Below, in pieces: positions 36,568 to 46,663 of a DNA stretch of 64,000 nt. The position numbers were made by a program, and so were the translations under genes. The DNA lies in assembly GCF_018860545.1 (NCBI RefSeq), contig NZ_JAHKPN010000012.1, forward strand, positions 103,666-167,665. Direction: 5' to 3'. Origin of the DNA: Winogradskyella psychrotolerans (GTDB lineage Bacteria > Bacteroidota > Bacteroidia > Flavobacteriales > Flavobacteriaceae). The notes below the pieces were generated by a model. It was not told the origin of the DNA. It ran no database searches and worked only from the letters and a program-made list of their open reading frames with translations. The first letter of the stretch is position 1; the number at the start of each line of letters is the position of its first letter.

Positions 36568-38361
36568 TTATTCTTTATGATAATAATTATAAACTTTATT
36601 TGCCCTAGAAACTCCAACAACAGCTTCAAGCTCATCTAACTTAGCATTAGCGATACGTTTTACCGTTTTAAATTGTTTCATTAAATCGATAATAGTTTGT
36701 TCTCCCACTCCTGGAATATTTTCTAATTCCGTGGTCAGCGCCCCTTTACTTCTTCGGTTTCTATGATGTTCTATTCCAAAGCGATGCGCTTCATTTCTTA
36801 AGTGTTGTATAATTTTTAAAGTTTCACTTTTTTTATCTAAATATAAAGGAATTGGATCATCTGGATAGAATAATTCCTCTAAACGTTTAGCGATACCAAT
36901 AATTGCAATTTCTTGTCGCAGCCCTAATACATCTAAACTTTTTAATGCGGAAGACAATTGCCCTTTGCCTCCATCGATAATAATAAGTTGTGGTAACGGC
37001 TGATCTTCGTCTAACAAACGTTTGTATCTCCTATAAACTACTTCTTCCATTGAAGCAAAATCATCTGGGCCTTCAACGGTTTTAATATTAAAATGGCGGT
37101 AATCCTTTTTACTTGGCTTTCCATTTTTAAAAACCACACAAGCAGCAACAGGATTGGTACCTTGAATATTAGAATTGTCAAAACACTCAATATGTCTAGG
37201 TTCCTCAGACAAGCGCAAATCGGCTTTCATCTGGGCCATTATTCTGTTGGCATGGCGATCGGGATCCACAATTTTAATTTGTTTCAACTTATCCATTCTA
37301 AAATACTTCGCATTTCTAATAGATAAATCTAAGATACTTTTTTTATCACCAAGTTTCGGAATTGTTATTTTTATTTCATCTCCTAAATTCACTTTAAAAG
37401 GCACATAGATTTCTTTAGAAGTTGAATTGAAACGCTGCCGAATTTCTGTAATGGCTAATTCTAACAACTGAACATCTGTTTCTTCTAGCTTTTTCTTTAA
37501 TTCTAAGGTATGAGACCTGATAATAGAGCCATAACTTAACTGTAAAAAATTAACATAGGCATAAGACTCGTCACTAATTATTGAAAATACGTCTACGTTA
37601 CTAATCTTAGGGTTTACAATAGTTGATTTGGCTTGGTAATTTTCTAAAACCTCTAATTTTTCTTTTATTTTCTGAGCATCTTCAAACTGCATGGCTTCTG
37701 CATGTTGCCGCATTTGTATTCTAAACTGCTGTAAGGAATCTTTAAAATTTCCTTTTAAAATTTCTCTAATAGCAATAATATTAGCTTGATATTCTTCTTC
37801 CGTTTCATAACCTTCACAAGGCCCTTTACAATTTCCTAAATGGTATTCTAAACAAACTTTATATTTTCCAGCTTCAATTTTAGATTCTGACAAATCATAA
37901 TTACAAGTTCGTAATTGGTACAAGCCTTTTATGAGTCCTAAAAGCGTTTTTACGGTTTTCATGCTCGTATAAGGCCCAAAATATTCTGATCCATCTTTAA
38001 TAACACGACGTGTAGGAAATACTCTAGGGAAACGCTCCTTCTTTATACAAATCCATGGGTACGATTTATCATCCTTTAATAATACATTATACTTAGGTTT
38101 GTACTTTTTAATTAAATTATTCTCAAGCAACAAGGCGTCATTCTCGGTTTCTACAACAATGTGTTTTACCGACGCTATATTTTTAACTAGCACGCGTGTT
38201 TTACCATAGTCGTGATGCTTGGTAAAATAACTACTCACTCGTTTTTTTATATCTTTAGCTTTTCCGACGTAGATTAAACGTTCGTCTGCATCAAAATACT
38301 GGTAGACACCAGGTTGATGAGGAAGCGTTTTTATCTGTATATCTAGAGTAGATTCTGGCAT
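36568..38361 (-). CDS. uvrC: Excinuclease ABC subunit C
   Basis: Makes both incisions in nucleotide excision repair. The 597 residues show the GIY-YIG nuclease (PGVYQYFDADERLIYVGKAK), a cysteine cluster region (CNYDLSESKIEAGKYKVC...C...C), a UVR motif (~207-240, FEDAQKIKEKLEVLE), an RNase H-like second nuclease (ECFDNSNIQGTNPVAACVVF) and a C-terminal helix-hairpin-helix (LENIPGVGEQT). Divergent from rimB across an 89-bp gap. Confidence 0.97.
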   Translation of the reverse strand: MPESTLDIQIKTLPHQPGVYQYFDADERLIYVGKAKDIKKRVSSYFTKHHDYGKTRVLVKNIASVKHIVVETENDALLLENNLIKKYKPKYNVLLKDDKSYPWICIKKERFPRVFPTRRVIKDGSEYFGPYTSMKTVKTLLGLIKGLYQLRTCNYDLSESKIEAGKYKVCLEYHLGNCKGPCEGYETEEEYQANIIAIREILKGNFKDSLQQFRIQMRQHAEAMQFEDAQKIKEKLEVLENYQAKSTIVNPKISNVDVFSIISDESYAYVNFLQLSYGSIIRSHTLELKKKLEETDVQLLELAITEIRQRFNSTSKEIYVPFKVNLGDEIKITIPKLGDKKSILDLSIRNAKYFRMDKLKQIKIVDPDRHANRIMAQMKADLRLSEEPRHIECFDNSNIQGTNPVAACVVFKNGKPSKKDYRHFNIKTVEGPDDFASMEEVVYRRYKRLLDEDQPLPQLIIIDGGKGQLSSALKSLDVLGLRQEIAIIGIAKRLEELFYPDDPIPLYLDKKSETLKIIQHLRNEAHRFGIEHHRNRRSKGALTTELENIPGVGEQTIIDLMKQFKTVKRIANAKLDELEAVVGVSRANKVYNYYHKE

Positions 38362-38450
38362 TAAACCAAAGGTACTAATTCATAAAAATATTCATGTATT
38401 TTTAATACACTTTATCATTACCTTGCGCCTCTTTTTTATATATTTAAATT

Positions 38451-38879
38451 ATGACAAAAAAAATTTTAGGTCGTGTTGATAAAGTTAATTTTCCAGAATT
38501 GAAACTAAACACTATTGATGTTAAGATTGATACTGGAGCGTACACTTCTGCTATTCATTGCTCTAAAATTAGAGAGGAAGACCATAAACTCTATTGTATC
38601 TTTGAAAGTAAAGGGCACCCTAATTTTAAAAGTGAGGAAGTCGTTTTTAATACATATACCGATACCGACGTAAAAAGCAGCAATGGCTTTAAGGAAAATC
38701 GCTACAAAATTAAAACAACCGTTGTATTCTTTGGAAAAAGTTACAAGATTAACCTAACTTTAAGCACCAGAGACGATATGAAATTTCCGGTATTAATTGG
38801 TCGTCAATTTTTGAAACATAAATTCTTGGTCGATGTCGATTTAGAAAACCAATCCTATAAACAAACCACAACTAAATGA
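38451..38879 (+). CDS. RimB-like retropepsin-type protease (RimK-associated)
   Basis: A 142-residue protein of the RimK-associated zinc-protease/retropepsin family (Pfam Zn_protease). The catalytic Asp is in [13 protein letters not shown] (Asp27), and [10 protein letters not shown] is the second family motif. Related RimB proteins trim or activate the glutamate tail that RimK adds to its targets. It overlaps rimK by 4 nt (ATGA), so the two are translationally coupled. It is the first gene of a four-gene operon. Confidence 0.88.
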   Translation: MTKKILGRVDKVNFPELKLNTIDVKIDTGAYTSAIHCSKIREEDHKLYCIFESKGHPNFKSEEVVFNTYTDTDVKSSNGFKENRYKIKTTVVFFGKSYKINLTLSTRDDMKFPVLIGRQFLKHKFLVDVDLENQSYKQTTTK

Positions 38880-39751
38880 ACATAGTTATTCTTTCACGAA
38901 ATGCAGAACTCTATTCTACGCAACGACTTGTTGAAGAGGCTAGTAAAAGAGGCCATTCCGTTGAAATCATTGATCCGCTAAAATGCGATATTATTATCGA
39001 AAAAGAAAAACCAACCATTTATTATAAGGATCGCTATTTAGATTATGTCGATGCTATAATTCCAAGAATTGGAGCCTCAATAACGTTTTACGGCTGCGCT
39101 GTTGTCCGACAATTTGAAGAAATGGGAGTGTTTACTATTGCTCCATCTGATGCAATTACCCGTTCTCGCGATAAATTGAGAAGTTTACAACGCTTAAGTA
39201 AAGCAGGAATTGGTATGCCTAAAACAGTATTTACTAATTATTCTAGAGACGTTGAGGAAGTTATTAATTATGTAGGAGGAACGCCTGTAATTATAAAACT
39301 ACTAGAAGGTACACAAGGTCTTGGTGTGGTATTGGCTGAAACAAAGAATGCGGCTGAATCTGTATTGGAAGCCTTCAATGGTTTGCAAGCAAGAGTTATT
39401 GTACAAGAATTTATTAAAGAAGCTAAAGGTGCTGATTTAAGAGCTTTAGTCGTGGATGGTCAAGTGGTTGGTGCTATGAAACGCCAAGGTAAAGAAGGAG
39501 AATTCAGATCTAATTTACATCGTGGAGGTTCTGCCAATATCATAAAATTAAATGAAGACGAACTAAATTTAGCAATGAAAGCGGCTAAAGTTTTAAAACT
39601 ACCGGTTTGTGGTGTAGATATGCTACAGTCTTCAAGAGGCCCTTTATTATTAGAAGTGAACTCTACTCCTGGACTTGAAGGGATTGAAGCTGCAACGCAC
39701 AAAAATATTGCAAAAGCAATTATTACCTTTATTGAACGAAACAGAAAATAA
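38876..39751 (+). CDS. rimK: RimK-type ATP-grasp glutamate ligase
   Basis: Cytoplasmic ATP-grasp ligase of 291 residues that adds glutamate residues to a protein target, ribosomal protein S6 in E. coli. The family motifs are [30 protein letters not shown], and the metal site [12 protein letters not shown]. It is coupled to rimB by a 4-nt overlap and followed 3 nt later by a deacylase gene. The target in this organism is not known from the sequence. Confidence 0.93.
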   Translation: MNIVILSRNAELYSTQRLVEEASKRGHSVEIIDPLKCDIIIEKEKPTIYYKDRYLDYVDAIIPRIGASITFYGCAVVRQFEEMGVFTIAPSDAITRSRDKLRSLQRLSKAGIGMPKTVFTNYSRDVEEVINYVGGTPVIIKLLEGTQGLGVVLAETKNAAESVLEAFNGLQARVIVQEFIKEAKGADLRALVVDGQVVGAMKRQGKEGEFRSNLHRGGSANIIKLNEDELNLAMKAAKVLKLPVCGVDMLQSSRGPLLLEVNSTPGLEGIEAATHKNIAKAIITFIERNRK

Positions 39752-39754
39752 AAC

Positions 39755-40720
39755 ATGCCAAAGGATATTTTGAATATTTTAGGAGTTGAAGTTGCTCCTG
39801 GTAAAAGCGTTACAGTAACTTTTGAAGTTGCTAAATTACATACCAGAAACACATTAGAAGTTCCTATAATAATTGAACGTTCTAAAAAACCTGGTCCAAC
39901 TGTTTTAATGACTGCAGGCATCCATGGAGATGAAGTTAATGGTGTTGAAATTGTAAGACAAATCATAGCAAAAGGGATTAACAAACCTAAGACAGGTACC
40001 ACAATCTGTGTCCCCGTCATAAATGTATTTGGCTTTTTAAATATGGATCGGCTTTTTCCTGATGGGCGTGATTTAAATCGTGTGTTTCCTGGAAATTCAA
40101 ATGGTTCATTAGCGAGTAGAGTAGCAAATTTTGTGATGACAGAATTGGTACCTCATGTCGATTTTGCGATGGATTTTCATACTGGTGGATCAGATCGGTT
40201 TAATGCTGCGCAAATTAGAATTGTTAGAGACAATGCACGCCTTACAGAGCTAGCACATGTTTTTGGTGCTCCATTTATTTATTATTCTCAGAATTTGACT
40301 AAATCCTTTAGAAATGCTTGTGATAAGGCGGGTGTACCTATGCTATTATTTGAAGGAGGCAAATCCTTTAATATTCATAATACCATTACCAACACAGGTG
40401 TTAATGGAGCTAAGCGTGTATTGCACCATTTAGGTATGTTGAGAACCAAATTTAAAGTCTCTAGACCTAAAGTTGATGCTGTAATTATTAAAGAAAGTAA
40501 ATGGTTAAGAGCTAAATATTCTGGTATGTTTAAAGCCACTGCTAATATAAACGACTATGTCAACAAAGGAGACGTTTTAGGTAATATTACCGATCCCTAT
40601 GGTAGCTTTAACTTTTTTGTAAAGGCCCCAAATGCAGGTTATATTTTTAATGTTAATGAATCTCCTATCATATATCAAGGTGATGCTATTTTTCATATTT
40701 CAACTGAGATTGAGCACTAA
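39755..40720 (+). CDS. Succinylglutamate desuccinylase/aspartoacylase-family metallohydrolase
   Basis: An M14-like zinc hydrolase of 321 residues. The zinc site is TAGIHGDEVNG (His and Glu) with the third ligand region DFHTGG; FEGGK is typical of the aspartoacylase group. The C-terminal ~85 residues form a small beta/biotinyl-like domain (INDYVNKGDVLGNI). It sits 3 nt after rimK and overlaps fthC at its stop. By context it may remove or modify the glutamyl tails that RimK adds; amino-acid deacylation is the other option. Confidence 0.85.
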   Translation: MPKDILNILGVEVAPGKSVTVTFEVAKLHTRNTLEVPIIIERSKKPGPTVLMTAGIHGDEVNGVEIVRQIIAKGINKPKTGTTICVPVINVFGFLNMDRLFPDGRDLNRVFPGNSNGSLASRVANFVMTELVPHVDFAMDFHTGGSDRFNAAQIRIVRDNARLTELAHVFGAPFIYYSQNLTKSFRNACDKAGVPMLLFEGGKSFNIHNTITNTGVNGAKRVLHHLGMLRTKFKVSRPKVDAVIIKESKWLRAKYSGMFKATANINDYVNKGDVLGNITDPYGSFNFFVKAPNAGYIFNVNESPIIYQGDAIFHISTEIEH

Positions 40721-41283
40721 TGAATAAGCCATTATTAAGAAAAACATATAAAAAGTTACGTCAACAATTATCTGACACTCAAGTTGACGATTACAGCATA
40801 GCAATTGCTAATCAGTTGCTCACGCTAGATATTTGGGATAAATCCTTTTATCATGTGTTCCTAACTATTGAAGAACAAAAAGAAATTAACACGGATTACA
40901 TTCTAAATATTTTAGCAGGAAAGGATAAAAATATCATCATATCTAAAAGTGACCTTAAAGATTACAGTATGACACATTTTCTGCTAACCGACAACACAAC
41001 GCTTAAAAAAAGCAAGTATAATGTTCCAGAGCCTATGGATGGTATACAAATACAACCATCTCAATTAGAAGTGATCTTTATTCCGCTTTTAGCATACGAT
41101 AAATTAGGCAATAGGGTAGGTTACGGAAAAGGCTTCTACGATCGGTTTTTAGCGCAATGCAAACCAGAAGCTTTAAAAATTGGCTTATCTTTTTTTGACC
41201 CTGAAAGTGAAATTTTGGAAGCTTCGGAAGATGATGTTAAGCTGGATTATTGTGTAACTCCGAATCGTGTACTTCAATTTTAG
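40720..41283 (+). CDS. 5-formyltetrahydrofolate cyclo-ligase
   Basis: Converts 5-formyl-THF to 5,10-methenyl-THF with ATP. The 187-residue protein begins LLRKTYKKLRQQLS and has the family's nucleotide site GNRVGYGKGFYDRFLA. It starts on the last base of the deacylase stop codon, so it is in the rim operon. Its 3' end overlaps the 3' end of lspA on the other strand by 47 bp. Confidence 0.93.
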   Translation: MNKPLLRKTYKKLRQQLSDTQVDDYSIAIANQLLTLDIWDKSFYHVFLTIEEQKEINTDYILNILAGKDKNIIISKSDLKDYSMTHFLLTDNTTLKKSKYNVPEPMDGIQIQPSQLEVIFIPLLAYDKLGNRVGYGKGFYDRFLAQCKPEALKIGLSFFDPESEILEASEDDVKLDYCVTPNRVLQF

Positions 41284-41908
41284 CATGATCTTGCTCTGCA
41301 AAAGCCTTCTTATTAAACACAATTAAAATCCCAATTCCTGTACTAATAGCCATATCTGCGACATTAAAAACAGGATCGAAAAACGAAAAGTATTTCCCGC
41401 CAATAAATGGAAGGTTATCCGGCATTACACCACTCCAAATCGGAAAGTGAAGCATATCCACAACATTACCATGAAATACTTTTGCATAACCACCTTCTTC
41501 TGGTAAAAATGTAGCCACTTGCATTATACTATCATTAAACAATACTCCGTAGAATACTGAATCTAAAATATTACCTAAGGCCCCCGCAAAAATTATAGAA
41601 ATGGCAAAAATTAAAGTTTTAGATTTCTTCTTTTTTATAACGTCTAATAGCCAAAATCCTATTCCGGTAACCGCAACAATTCTAAATAAAGTTAGAATTA
41701 ACTTCGCAGATTCATCAGAAATGAAACTTATAAAATCGCTGAGTTTTGTTCCCCAAGCCATACCGTCATTTTCAATAAAGGCAATTTTAAACCATGAAAA
41801 TACCGTTACATCTTCTCCTAATTGAAAATGAGTTTTAATATAAATTTTACTGATCTGATCAATCAATAAAATTGTAACGATAATAAGTGAGGCTTTCTTT
41901 AAAGACAT
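41237..41908 (-). CDS. lspA: Lipoprotein signal peptidase (SPase II)
   Basis: Inner-membrane aspartyl protease that cuts lipoprotein signals; many of its clients are in this window. Four hydrophobic segments are visible, with the two catalytic Asp in GNILDSVFYG and FNVADMAIS, and IDQISKIYI at the first helix. I chose the ATG at 41908 (MSLKKASLI); a GTG 12 nt upstream (41920) is also in frame. About 223 residues, longer than E. coli LspA owing to a loop between helices 3 and 4, as is usual in Bacteroidota. It is the fourth gene of the ileS-dksA side and convergent with fthC, overlapping by 47 bp. Confidence 0.95.
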   Translation of the reverse strand: MSLKKASLIIVTILLIDQISKIYIKTHFQLGEDVTVFSWFKIAFIENDGMAWGTKLSDFISFISDESAKLILTLFRIVAVTGIGFWLLDVIKKKKSKTLIFAISIIFAGALGNILDSVFYGVLFNDSIMQVATFLPEEGGYAKVFHGNVVDMLHFPIWSGVMPDNLPFIGGKYFSFFDPVFNVADMAISTGIGILIVFNKKAFAEQDHAKIEVHDSELHNNPA

Positions 41909-41974
41909 AATTTTTCCCACGGAAGTGAGAATGTGTTTTTAATTAACTAATCCTATTGTGACAAAAATAACCGA

Positions 41975-42631
41975 TTATATCTGTTTTTCTACGGTTATAT
42001 CTCCATTTATAGATTTCAATATCCAAATCGAATCTAAATCGTAAAATTTATCTAAAACAACGTTACCATGATTAGATTGTGCAGTAATCATTGCACTTTT
42101 AGTTATAACGTTAATGTCTCCATCAAAAGTATTTACTGTGGTTGTTTCAACACTACCATGAATACTACACTGTCCTTGTTGTAATTCAATAAAAAGGGTC
42201 TTAAATTTCCCATTTAAATCGACTGAAGCAATATCACTTACAATATCTAAAGAGAGGTTTTCAGGAATTTCCAAATGTAAAGTTGCAGCTATAACTTTAT
42301 GAGCATTTCGCTTATCATCTGGTATCTCCGTAAATGATAAGTGTTCTAAATTTAACTTAAGACTACTACTTTCCTTGATTGATACCATCTGAAAATCATT
42401 TTGATATTCTCCGTCTAAGGTAGAAGTCATCTTAATTTGATTCGTTTTTGAAGTAGAAACTGAAATATTAAAAATTTGATTTCCATTTATTGAAATGGAG
42501 CTAATACCATCTGCTTGAATATGCTTTTCTAATCTATTCTGGGCTTTGATACCTAGAGGACTCAAAATAAAAAGCACCAAAAAAGCCATGAAATTTACAT
42601 TCCATGGCTTTATGATTTTATTTTTTCTCAA
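41975..42631 (-). CDS. Secreted DUF4097-like beta-repeat protein, function unknown
   Basis: A signal peptide with a long N-region (cleavage after GIKAQ) precedes ~185 residues rich in beta strands. Repeats of the type SLDIVSDIASVDLNG, TVNTFDGDINVITKS and ILKSINGDITVEK resemble the putative adhesin family (DUF4097). No catalytic residues can be named. It is between dksA and lspA on the same strand, with gaps of ~70 nt, and may be co-transcribed. The start could also be the Met at residue 15. Confidence 0.6.
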   Translation of the reverse strand: MRKNKIIKPWNVNFMAFLVLFILSPLGIKAQNRLEKHIQADGISSISINGNQIFNISVSTSKTNQIKMTSTLDGEYQNDFQMVSIKESSSLKLNLEHLSFTEIPDDKRNAHKVIAATLHLEIPENLSLDIVSDIASVDLNGKFKTLFIELQQGQCSIHGSVETTTVNTFDGDINVITKSAMITAQSNHGNVVLDKFYDLDSIWILKSINGDITVEKQI

Positions 42632-42701
42632 AATATAATTTCAATTTCATAAGACTCCTGCTTTACTGTAACAAGTTAGTTCAGTATAAGTCTCAAGAAT
42701 G

Positions 42702-43082
42702 TTACTGCATATTCTTAGCTTCAATACTCAAAGTTGCATGAGGAACTAATTTTAAACGCTCTTTAGCAATTAATTTTCCTGTTACACGACATACTCCATA
42801 CGTTTTATTCTCAATTCGGATAATAGCATTTTTTAAATCGCGAATAAACTTTTCTTGACGAATAGCTAATGCCGAATTCGCTTCCTTACTCATGGTTGCA
42901 CTGCCTTCTTCAAAAGCCTTAAACGTTGGTGATGTATCATCTGTCCCGTTATCAAAGTCATTCATGTAAGCACTTTTAATAAGCTCTAAATCATGCTCTG
43001 CTTTTTTAATTTTATCTTGAAGTATAGCTTTAAATTCTGCTAAATCTTTATCAGAATATCTGTTATTCGTTTCTGTATTCAT
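42702..43082 (-). CDS. TraR/DksA-family protein without the zinc cysteines
   Basis: A 126-residue DksA-like protein with a coiled-coil N-terminal half (ILQDKIKKAEHDLELIKSAY) and the globular end YGVCRVTGKLIAKERLKLVPHATLSI. DksA binds the RNA polymerase secondary channel and works with ppGpp. The usual CxxC...CxxC zinc finger is reduced to one cysteine (Cys98), as is seen in Bacteroidota. I chose the start at 43082 (MNTETNN) because the longer frame overlaps ileS; the start then lies 4 nt after the ileS stop, making an ileS-dksA operon. Confidence 0.9.
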   Translation of the reverse strand: MNTETNNRYSDKDLAEFKAILQDKIKKAEHDLELIKSAYMNDFDNGTDDTSPTFKAFEEGSATMSKEANSALAIRQEKFIRDLKNAIIRIENKTYGVCRVTGKLIAKERLKLVPHATLSIEAKNMQ

Positions 43083-43086
43083 ATTA

Positions 43087-46000
43087 TCAATGTTTTTGAA
43101 TAAATAATTTGGTATTGACCTCGTCAAATACAATTTCTATACCATTATTTACGGTGTCCATAATTTGTAATTCTTCGGTTAAGGTTTCGGATTTTATATA
43201 CGCTTCATTTGAAGAAATAGCCTCTACAATCTGATCATTTTTTTGAATTTGTACGTCAATTCTGTCCGTAACTTCAAATCCTGAATCTTTACGTAAGTTT
43301 TGAATTCTATTTACGAGCTCTCTAGCAATTCCTTCTTTACGTAATTCTTCATTGATAGTAACATCTAATGCTACAGTTAATGGACCTTCATTTGCGACAA
43401 GCCATCCTTCAATATCTTGCGATGTAATCTCCACATCATCAAGTCCTAAATTAATCTTTTTTCCGTTAATTTCAACTTCTATGTTACCTATTTGCTCAAT
43501 GTTTTTAATATCACTCGCATCAAAAGCACTTATAGCACTAGCAATCAGCTTCATATCCTTTCCATATTTTGGCCCTAAAGTCTTAAAGTTAGGCTTAATT
43601 TGCTTCACTAAAATGTCCGAAGCGTCTTGTAAAAGCTCAATTTCTTTAATATTTACTTCATGTTTTATTAAATTTGCAACGGCTTCAATTTCTTCCTTTT
43701 GTTGTTGACTATCAACAGGAATCATAATTTTTTGCAACGGCTGACGCACTTTAATCTTCTCCTTAGCTCTTAACGATAACACTAATGAACAGATGGTTTG
43801 CGCACTTTCCATTTTACGCTCTAAAACTTTATCAATAGCACTTTCATTTACTTTAGGGAAATCTGCTAAATGTACACTTTCAAAAGTTTCCTTTTTAGTC
43901 ACTGCGTTTAAATCTAAATACAAACGATCCATAAAGAAAGGGGCTATTGGAGCTCCCAATTTCGCGATGGTTTCCATACACGTATAGAGTGTTTGGTATG
44001 CCGAAATTTTATCGGCTTGGTAATCGCCTTTCCAGAAACGTCTTCTACTTAGACGAACAAACCAATTACTCAAATAATCTTGTGTAAAGTCTGAAATGGC
44101 TCTCGCTGCTCTTGTTGGCTCATATGCTTCGTAGAATTTATCTACTTTTTGAATCAAGGTGTTTAATTCAGATAAAATCCAACGATCAATTTCTGGTCGT
44201 TCATTTAGTGGAATATCAGCTTCACTATAATCAAAACCATCAATATTAGTATATAATGTGAAGAATGAATAGGTATTATAAAGTGTCCCGAAGAATTTAC
44301 GACTTACCTCAGCAATCCCTTCGCTATCAAATTTTAAGTTATCCCAAGGATTGGCATTACTAATCATGTACCAACGTGTGGCATCTGCTCCATACTTTGA
44401 TAAGGTTTCAAAAGGATCTACAGCATTCCCTAAACGCTTAGACATCTTTTGTCCGTTTTTATCTAAAACCAAGCCATTTGATACGACATTTTTATAGGCA
44501 ACATCATCAAAAATCATCGTTGCAATGGCGTGAAGCGTATAGAACCAACCTCTCGTTTGATCTACTCCTTCAGCAATAAAATCTGCTTTTCTCCAAGTAT
44601 CATCAACCTTTGCTTTATTTTCAAAAGGGTAATGCCATTGTGCGTAAGGCATAGAACCAGAATCGAACCAAACATCTATTAAATCGCTTTCGCGATGCAT
44701 TGGTTGACCTGATGCTGAAACTAGTACAATTTTATCAACAACATTTTTATGTAAATCAATTTTATCGTAGTTGTCTTCAGACATATTATCCACTTCAAAA
44801 TCTGCAAAGATATCTTCCGACATAAAACCAGCTTCAACCGACTTTACCATCTCTGCCTTCAATTCTTTTACAGAACCAATACAGATGACTTCTTTACCAT
44901 CTTCTGTTCTCCAGATTGGTAACGGAATTCCCCAGAAACGTGAACGTGATAAATTCCAGTCGTTTGCATTTGCTAACCAATTACCAAAACGACCAGTTCC
45001 TGTAGATTCCGGTTTCCAGTTAATTCCAGTATTTAACTCATGCATTCTCCCTTTTACATCCGTGATTTTTATAAACCATGAATCTAAAGGATAGTATAAA
45101 ATTGGCTTATCAGTTCGCCAGCAATTTGGGTAACTGTGCTTATATTTTTCAACCTTAAAGGCTTTATTTTCTGTTTTTAATTTGATGGCCAACTCAACAT
45201 CTATTGAACGTTCTGGAGCTTCACCATCGTCATAATATTCGTTCTTTACATATTTACCCGCAAATTCTCCCATTTCTGGTCTGAATTTTCCTTGTAAATC
45301 CACCAATGGCACTAAATTACCATTCTCATCTTTTACTAAAAGTGGTGGTACTTCTGGTGATGCTTGTTTTGCAACCAAGGCATCATCGGCTCCAAATGTT
45401 GGGGCTGTGTGTACAATTCCTGTTCCGTCTTCAACCGTTACGAAGTCTCCAGAAATAACTCTAAAGGCGTTTTCCGGATTGTCATTCGGCAAGGCATATG
45501 GTAAAAGTTGCTCGTAAGTAATACCTACTAAATCTTTACCTATGAAATCTTTAACTACAAAGTATGGAATCTTTTTATCTCCTTCTTTGTAGTCTATTAA
45601 TTCTTGTTTTGTTTCAACACGCTTAAATTTCCCATCGAATTGTTTGTTGACTAAATTCTTAGCCAAAACCACGTTTATGGGTTTAAAAGTATATTGGTTA
45701 TACGTTTCAACTAAAACATATTCAATCTTTGGTCCAACCGTTAGTGCTGTATTACTCGGTAACGTCCAAGGTGTTGTTGTCCATGCTAAAAAGAAAATAT
45801 CACCTTCATTTTTAAGAAAATCTGGCAACGACTCTGCATTGGCTTTAAACTGCGCCACAACCGTTGTATCCGTTACATCTTGGTAGGTTCCTGGTTGGTT
45901 CAATTCGTGTGAACTTAATCCAGTTCCCGCTTTTGGCGAATAGGGTTGAATGGTGTAGCCTTTGTATATGAGATCTTTTTCGTAAATCTGCTTTAACAAC

Positions 46001-46488
46001 CACCAAACTGTTTCCATGTATTTGGATTTGTAGGTAATGTACGGATCGTCCATATCTACCCAATACCCCATTTTTTTAGTAAGGTTATTCCATGTATCCG
46101 TATAACGCATTACGGTTTTTTTACACGCTTCGTTGTAGTCTTCTACTGTGATTTTTTTACCAATATCTTCTTTGGTAATACCGAGTTCTTTCTCTACACC
46201 AAGTTCAACGGGTAAACCGTGTGTATCCCAACCTGCTTTACGTTTTACCTGAAACCCTTTCATGGTTTTGTAACGCGGAAAGATATCTTTAATCGCACGC
46301 GCTAAAACGTGATGCACACCTGGTAAACCGTTTGCAGAAGGTGGTCCTTCAAAAAACACAAAAGGTGGTTTTCCTTCTCTTGTAGTTACACTTTTATCGA
46401 AGATGTCGTTAGCTTCCCAATACTTACCGATTTCATCAGCAACGTTTGGCAAGTTAAGTCCTTTGTATTCAGGGAACTTTGTACTCAT
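43087..46488 (-). CDS. ileS: Isoleucyl-tRNA synthetase
   Basis: Class I synthetase of 1133 residues, longer than the E. coli enzyme (~940) and of the long, eukaryote-like type common in Bacteroidota. The HIGH-type motif is PPSANGLPGVHH (49-60) and the KMSKS motif is GQKMSKRLGN. The editing domain contains the TTPWTLPSNTALTVGP pattern. It is followed by dksA with a 4-nt gap. Start at the first ATG (MSTKFPEYKGL), typical of the family. Confidence 0.97.
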   Translation of the reverse strand: MSTKFPEYKGLNLPNVADEIGKYWEANDIFDKSVTTREGKPPFVFFEGPPSANGLPGVHHVLARAIKDIFPRYKTMKGFQVKRKAGWDTHGLPVELGVEKELGITKEDIGKKITVEDYNEACKKTVMRYTDTWNNLTKKMGYWVDMDDPYITYKSKYMETVWWLLKQIYEKDLIYKGYTIQPYSPKAGTGLSSHELNQPGTYQDVTDTTVVAQFKANAESLPDFLKNEGDIFFLAWTTTPWTLPSNTALTVGPKIEYVLVETYNQYTFKPINVVLAKNLVNKQFDGKFKRVETKQELIDYKEGDKKIPYFVVKDFIGKDLVGITYEQLLPYALPNDNPENAFRVISGDFVTVEDGTGIVHTAPTFGADDALVAKQASPEVPPLLVKDENGNLVPLVDLQGKFRPEMGEFAGKYVKNEYYDDGEAPERSIDVELAIKLKTENKAFKVEKYKHSYPNCWRTDKPILYYPLDSWFIKITDVKGRMHELNTGINWKPESTGTGRFGNWLANANDWNLSRSRFWGIPLPIWRTEDGKEVICIGSVKELKAEMVKSVEAGFMSEDIFADFEVDNMSEDNYDKIDLHKNVVDKIVLVSASGQPMHRESDLIDVWFDSGSMPYAQWHYPFENKAKVDDTWRKADFIAEGVDQTRGWFYTLHAIATMIFDDVAYKNVVSNGLVLDKNGQKMSKRLGNAVDPFETLSKYGADATRWYMISNANPWDNLKFDSEGIAEVSRKFFGTLYNTYSFFTLYTNIDGFDYSEADIPLNERPEIDRWILSELNTLIQKVDKFYEAYEPTRAARAISDFTQDYLSNWFVRLSRRRFWKGDYQADKISAYQTLYTCMETIAKLGAPIAPFFMDRLYLDLNAVTKKETFESVHLADFPKVNESAIDKVLERKMESAQTICSLVLSLRAKEKIKVRQPLQKIMIPVDSQQQKEEIEAVANLIKHEVNIKEIELLQDASDILVKQIKPNFKTLGPKYGKDMKLIASAISAFDASDIKNIEQIGNIEVEINGKKINLGLDDVEITSQDIEGWLVANEGPLTVALDVTINEELRKEGIARELVNRIQNLRKDSGFEVTDRIDVQIQKNDQIVEAISSNEAYIKSETLTEELQIMDTVNNGIEIVFDEVNTKLFIQKH

Positions 46489-46629
46489 TATTCTGTTTTC
46501 TTATAAGTGAGCGAAATTACAGAATTTTGTGGAAATAGTTAAACGTTTTGTGGGCTATGTATAGAATGTGAAAATTTCAGTTTTTCTGCTTGAAATATTT
46601 GTTTCTCAAAAGATATTGTAAATAAATAG

Positions 46630-46661
46630 AAAAGGTCAGTATATAAGTACACTGACCTTTT
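46630..46661. terminator. Bidirectional hairpin after the large T9SS gene
   Basis: An 11-bp perfect stem (AAAAGGTCAGT / ACTGACCTTTT) with a 10-nt loop lies 2 bp after the stop of the 2135-residue gene. Its ends supply T runs in both directions. Confidence 0.85.
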
Positions 46662-46663
46662 GT

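Noticed and set aside
39460..40020. 186-codon frame on the minus strand
   Set aside because: It is antisense to rimK and the deacylase gene, both with clear family motifs, and has no recognisable domain.
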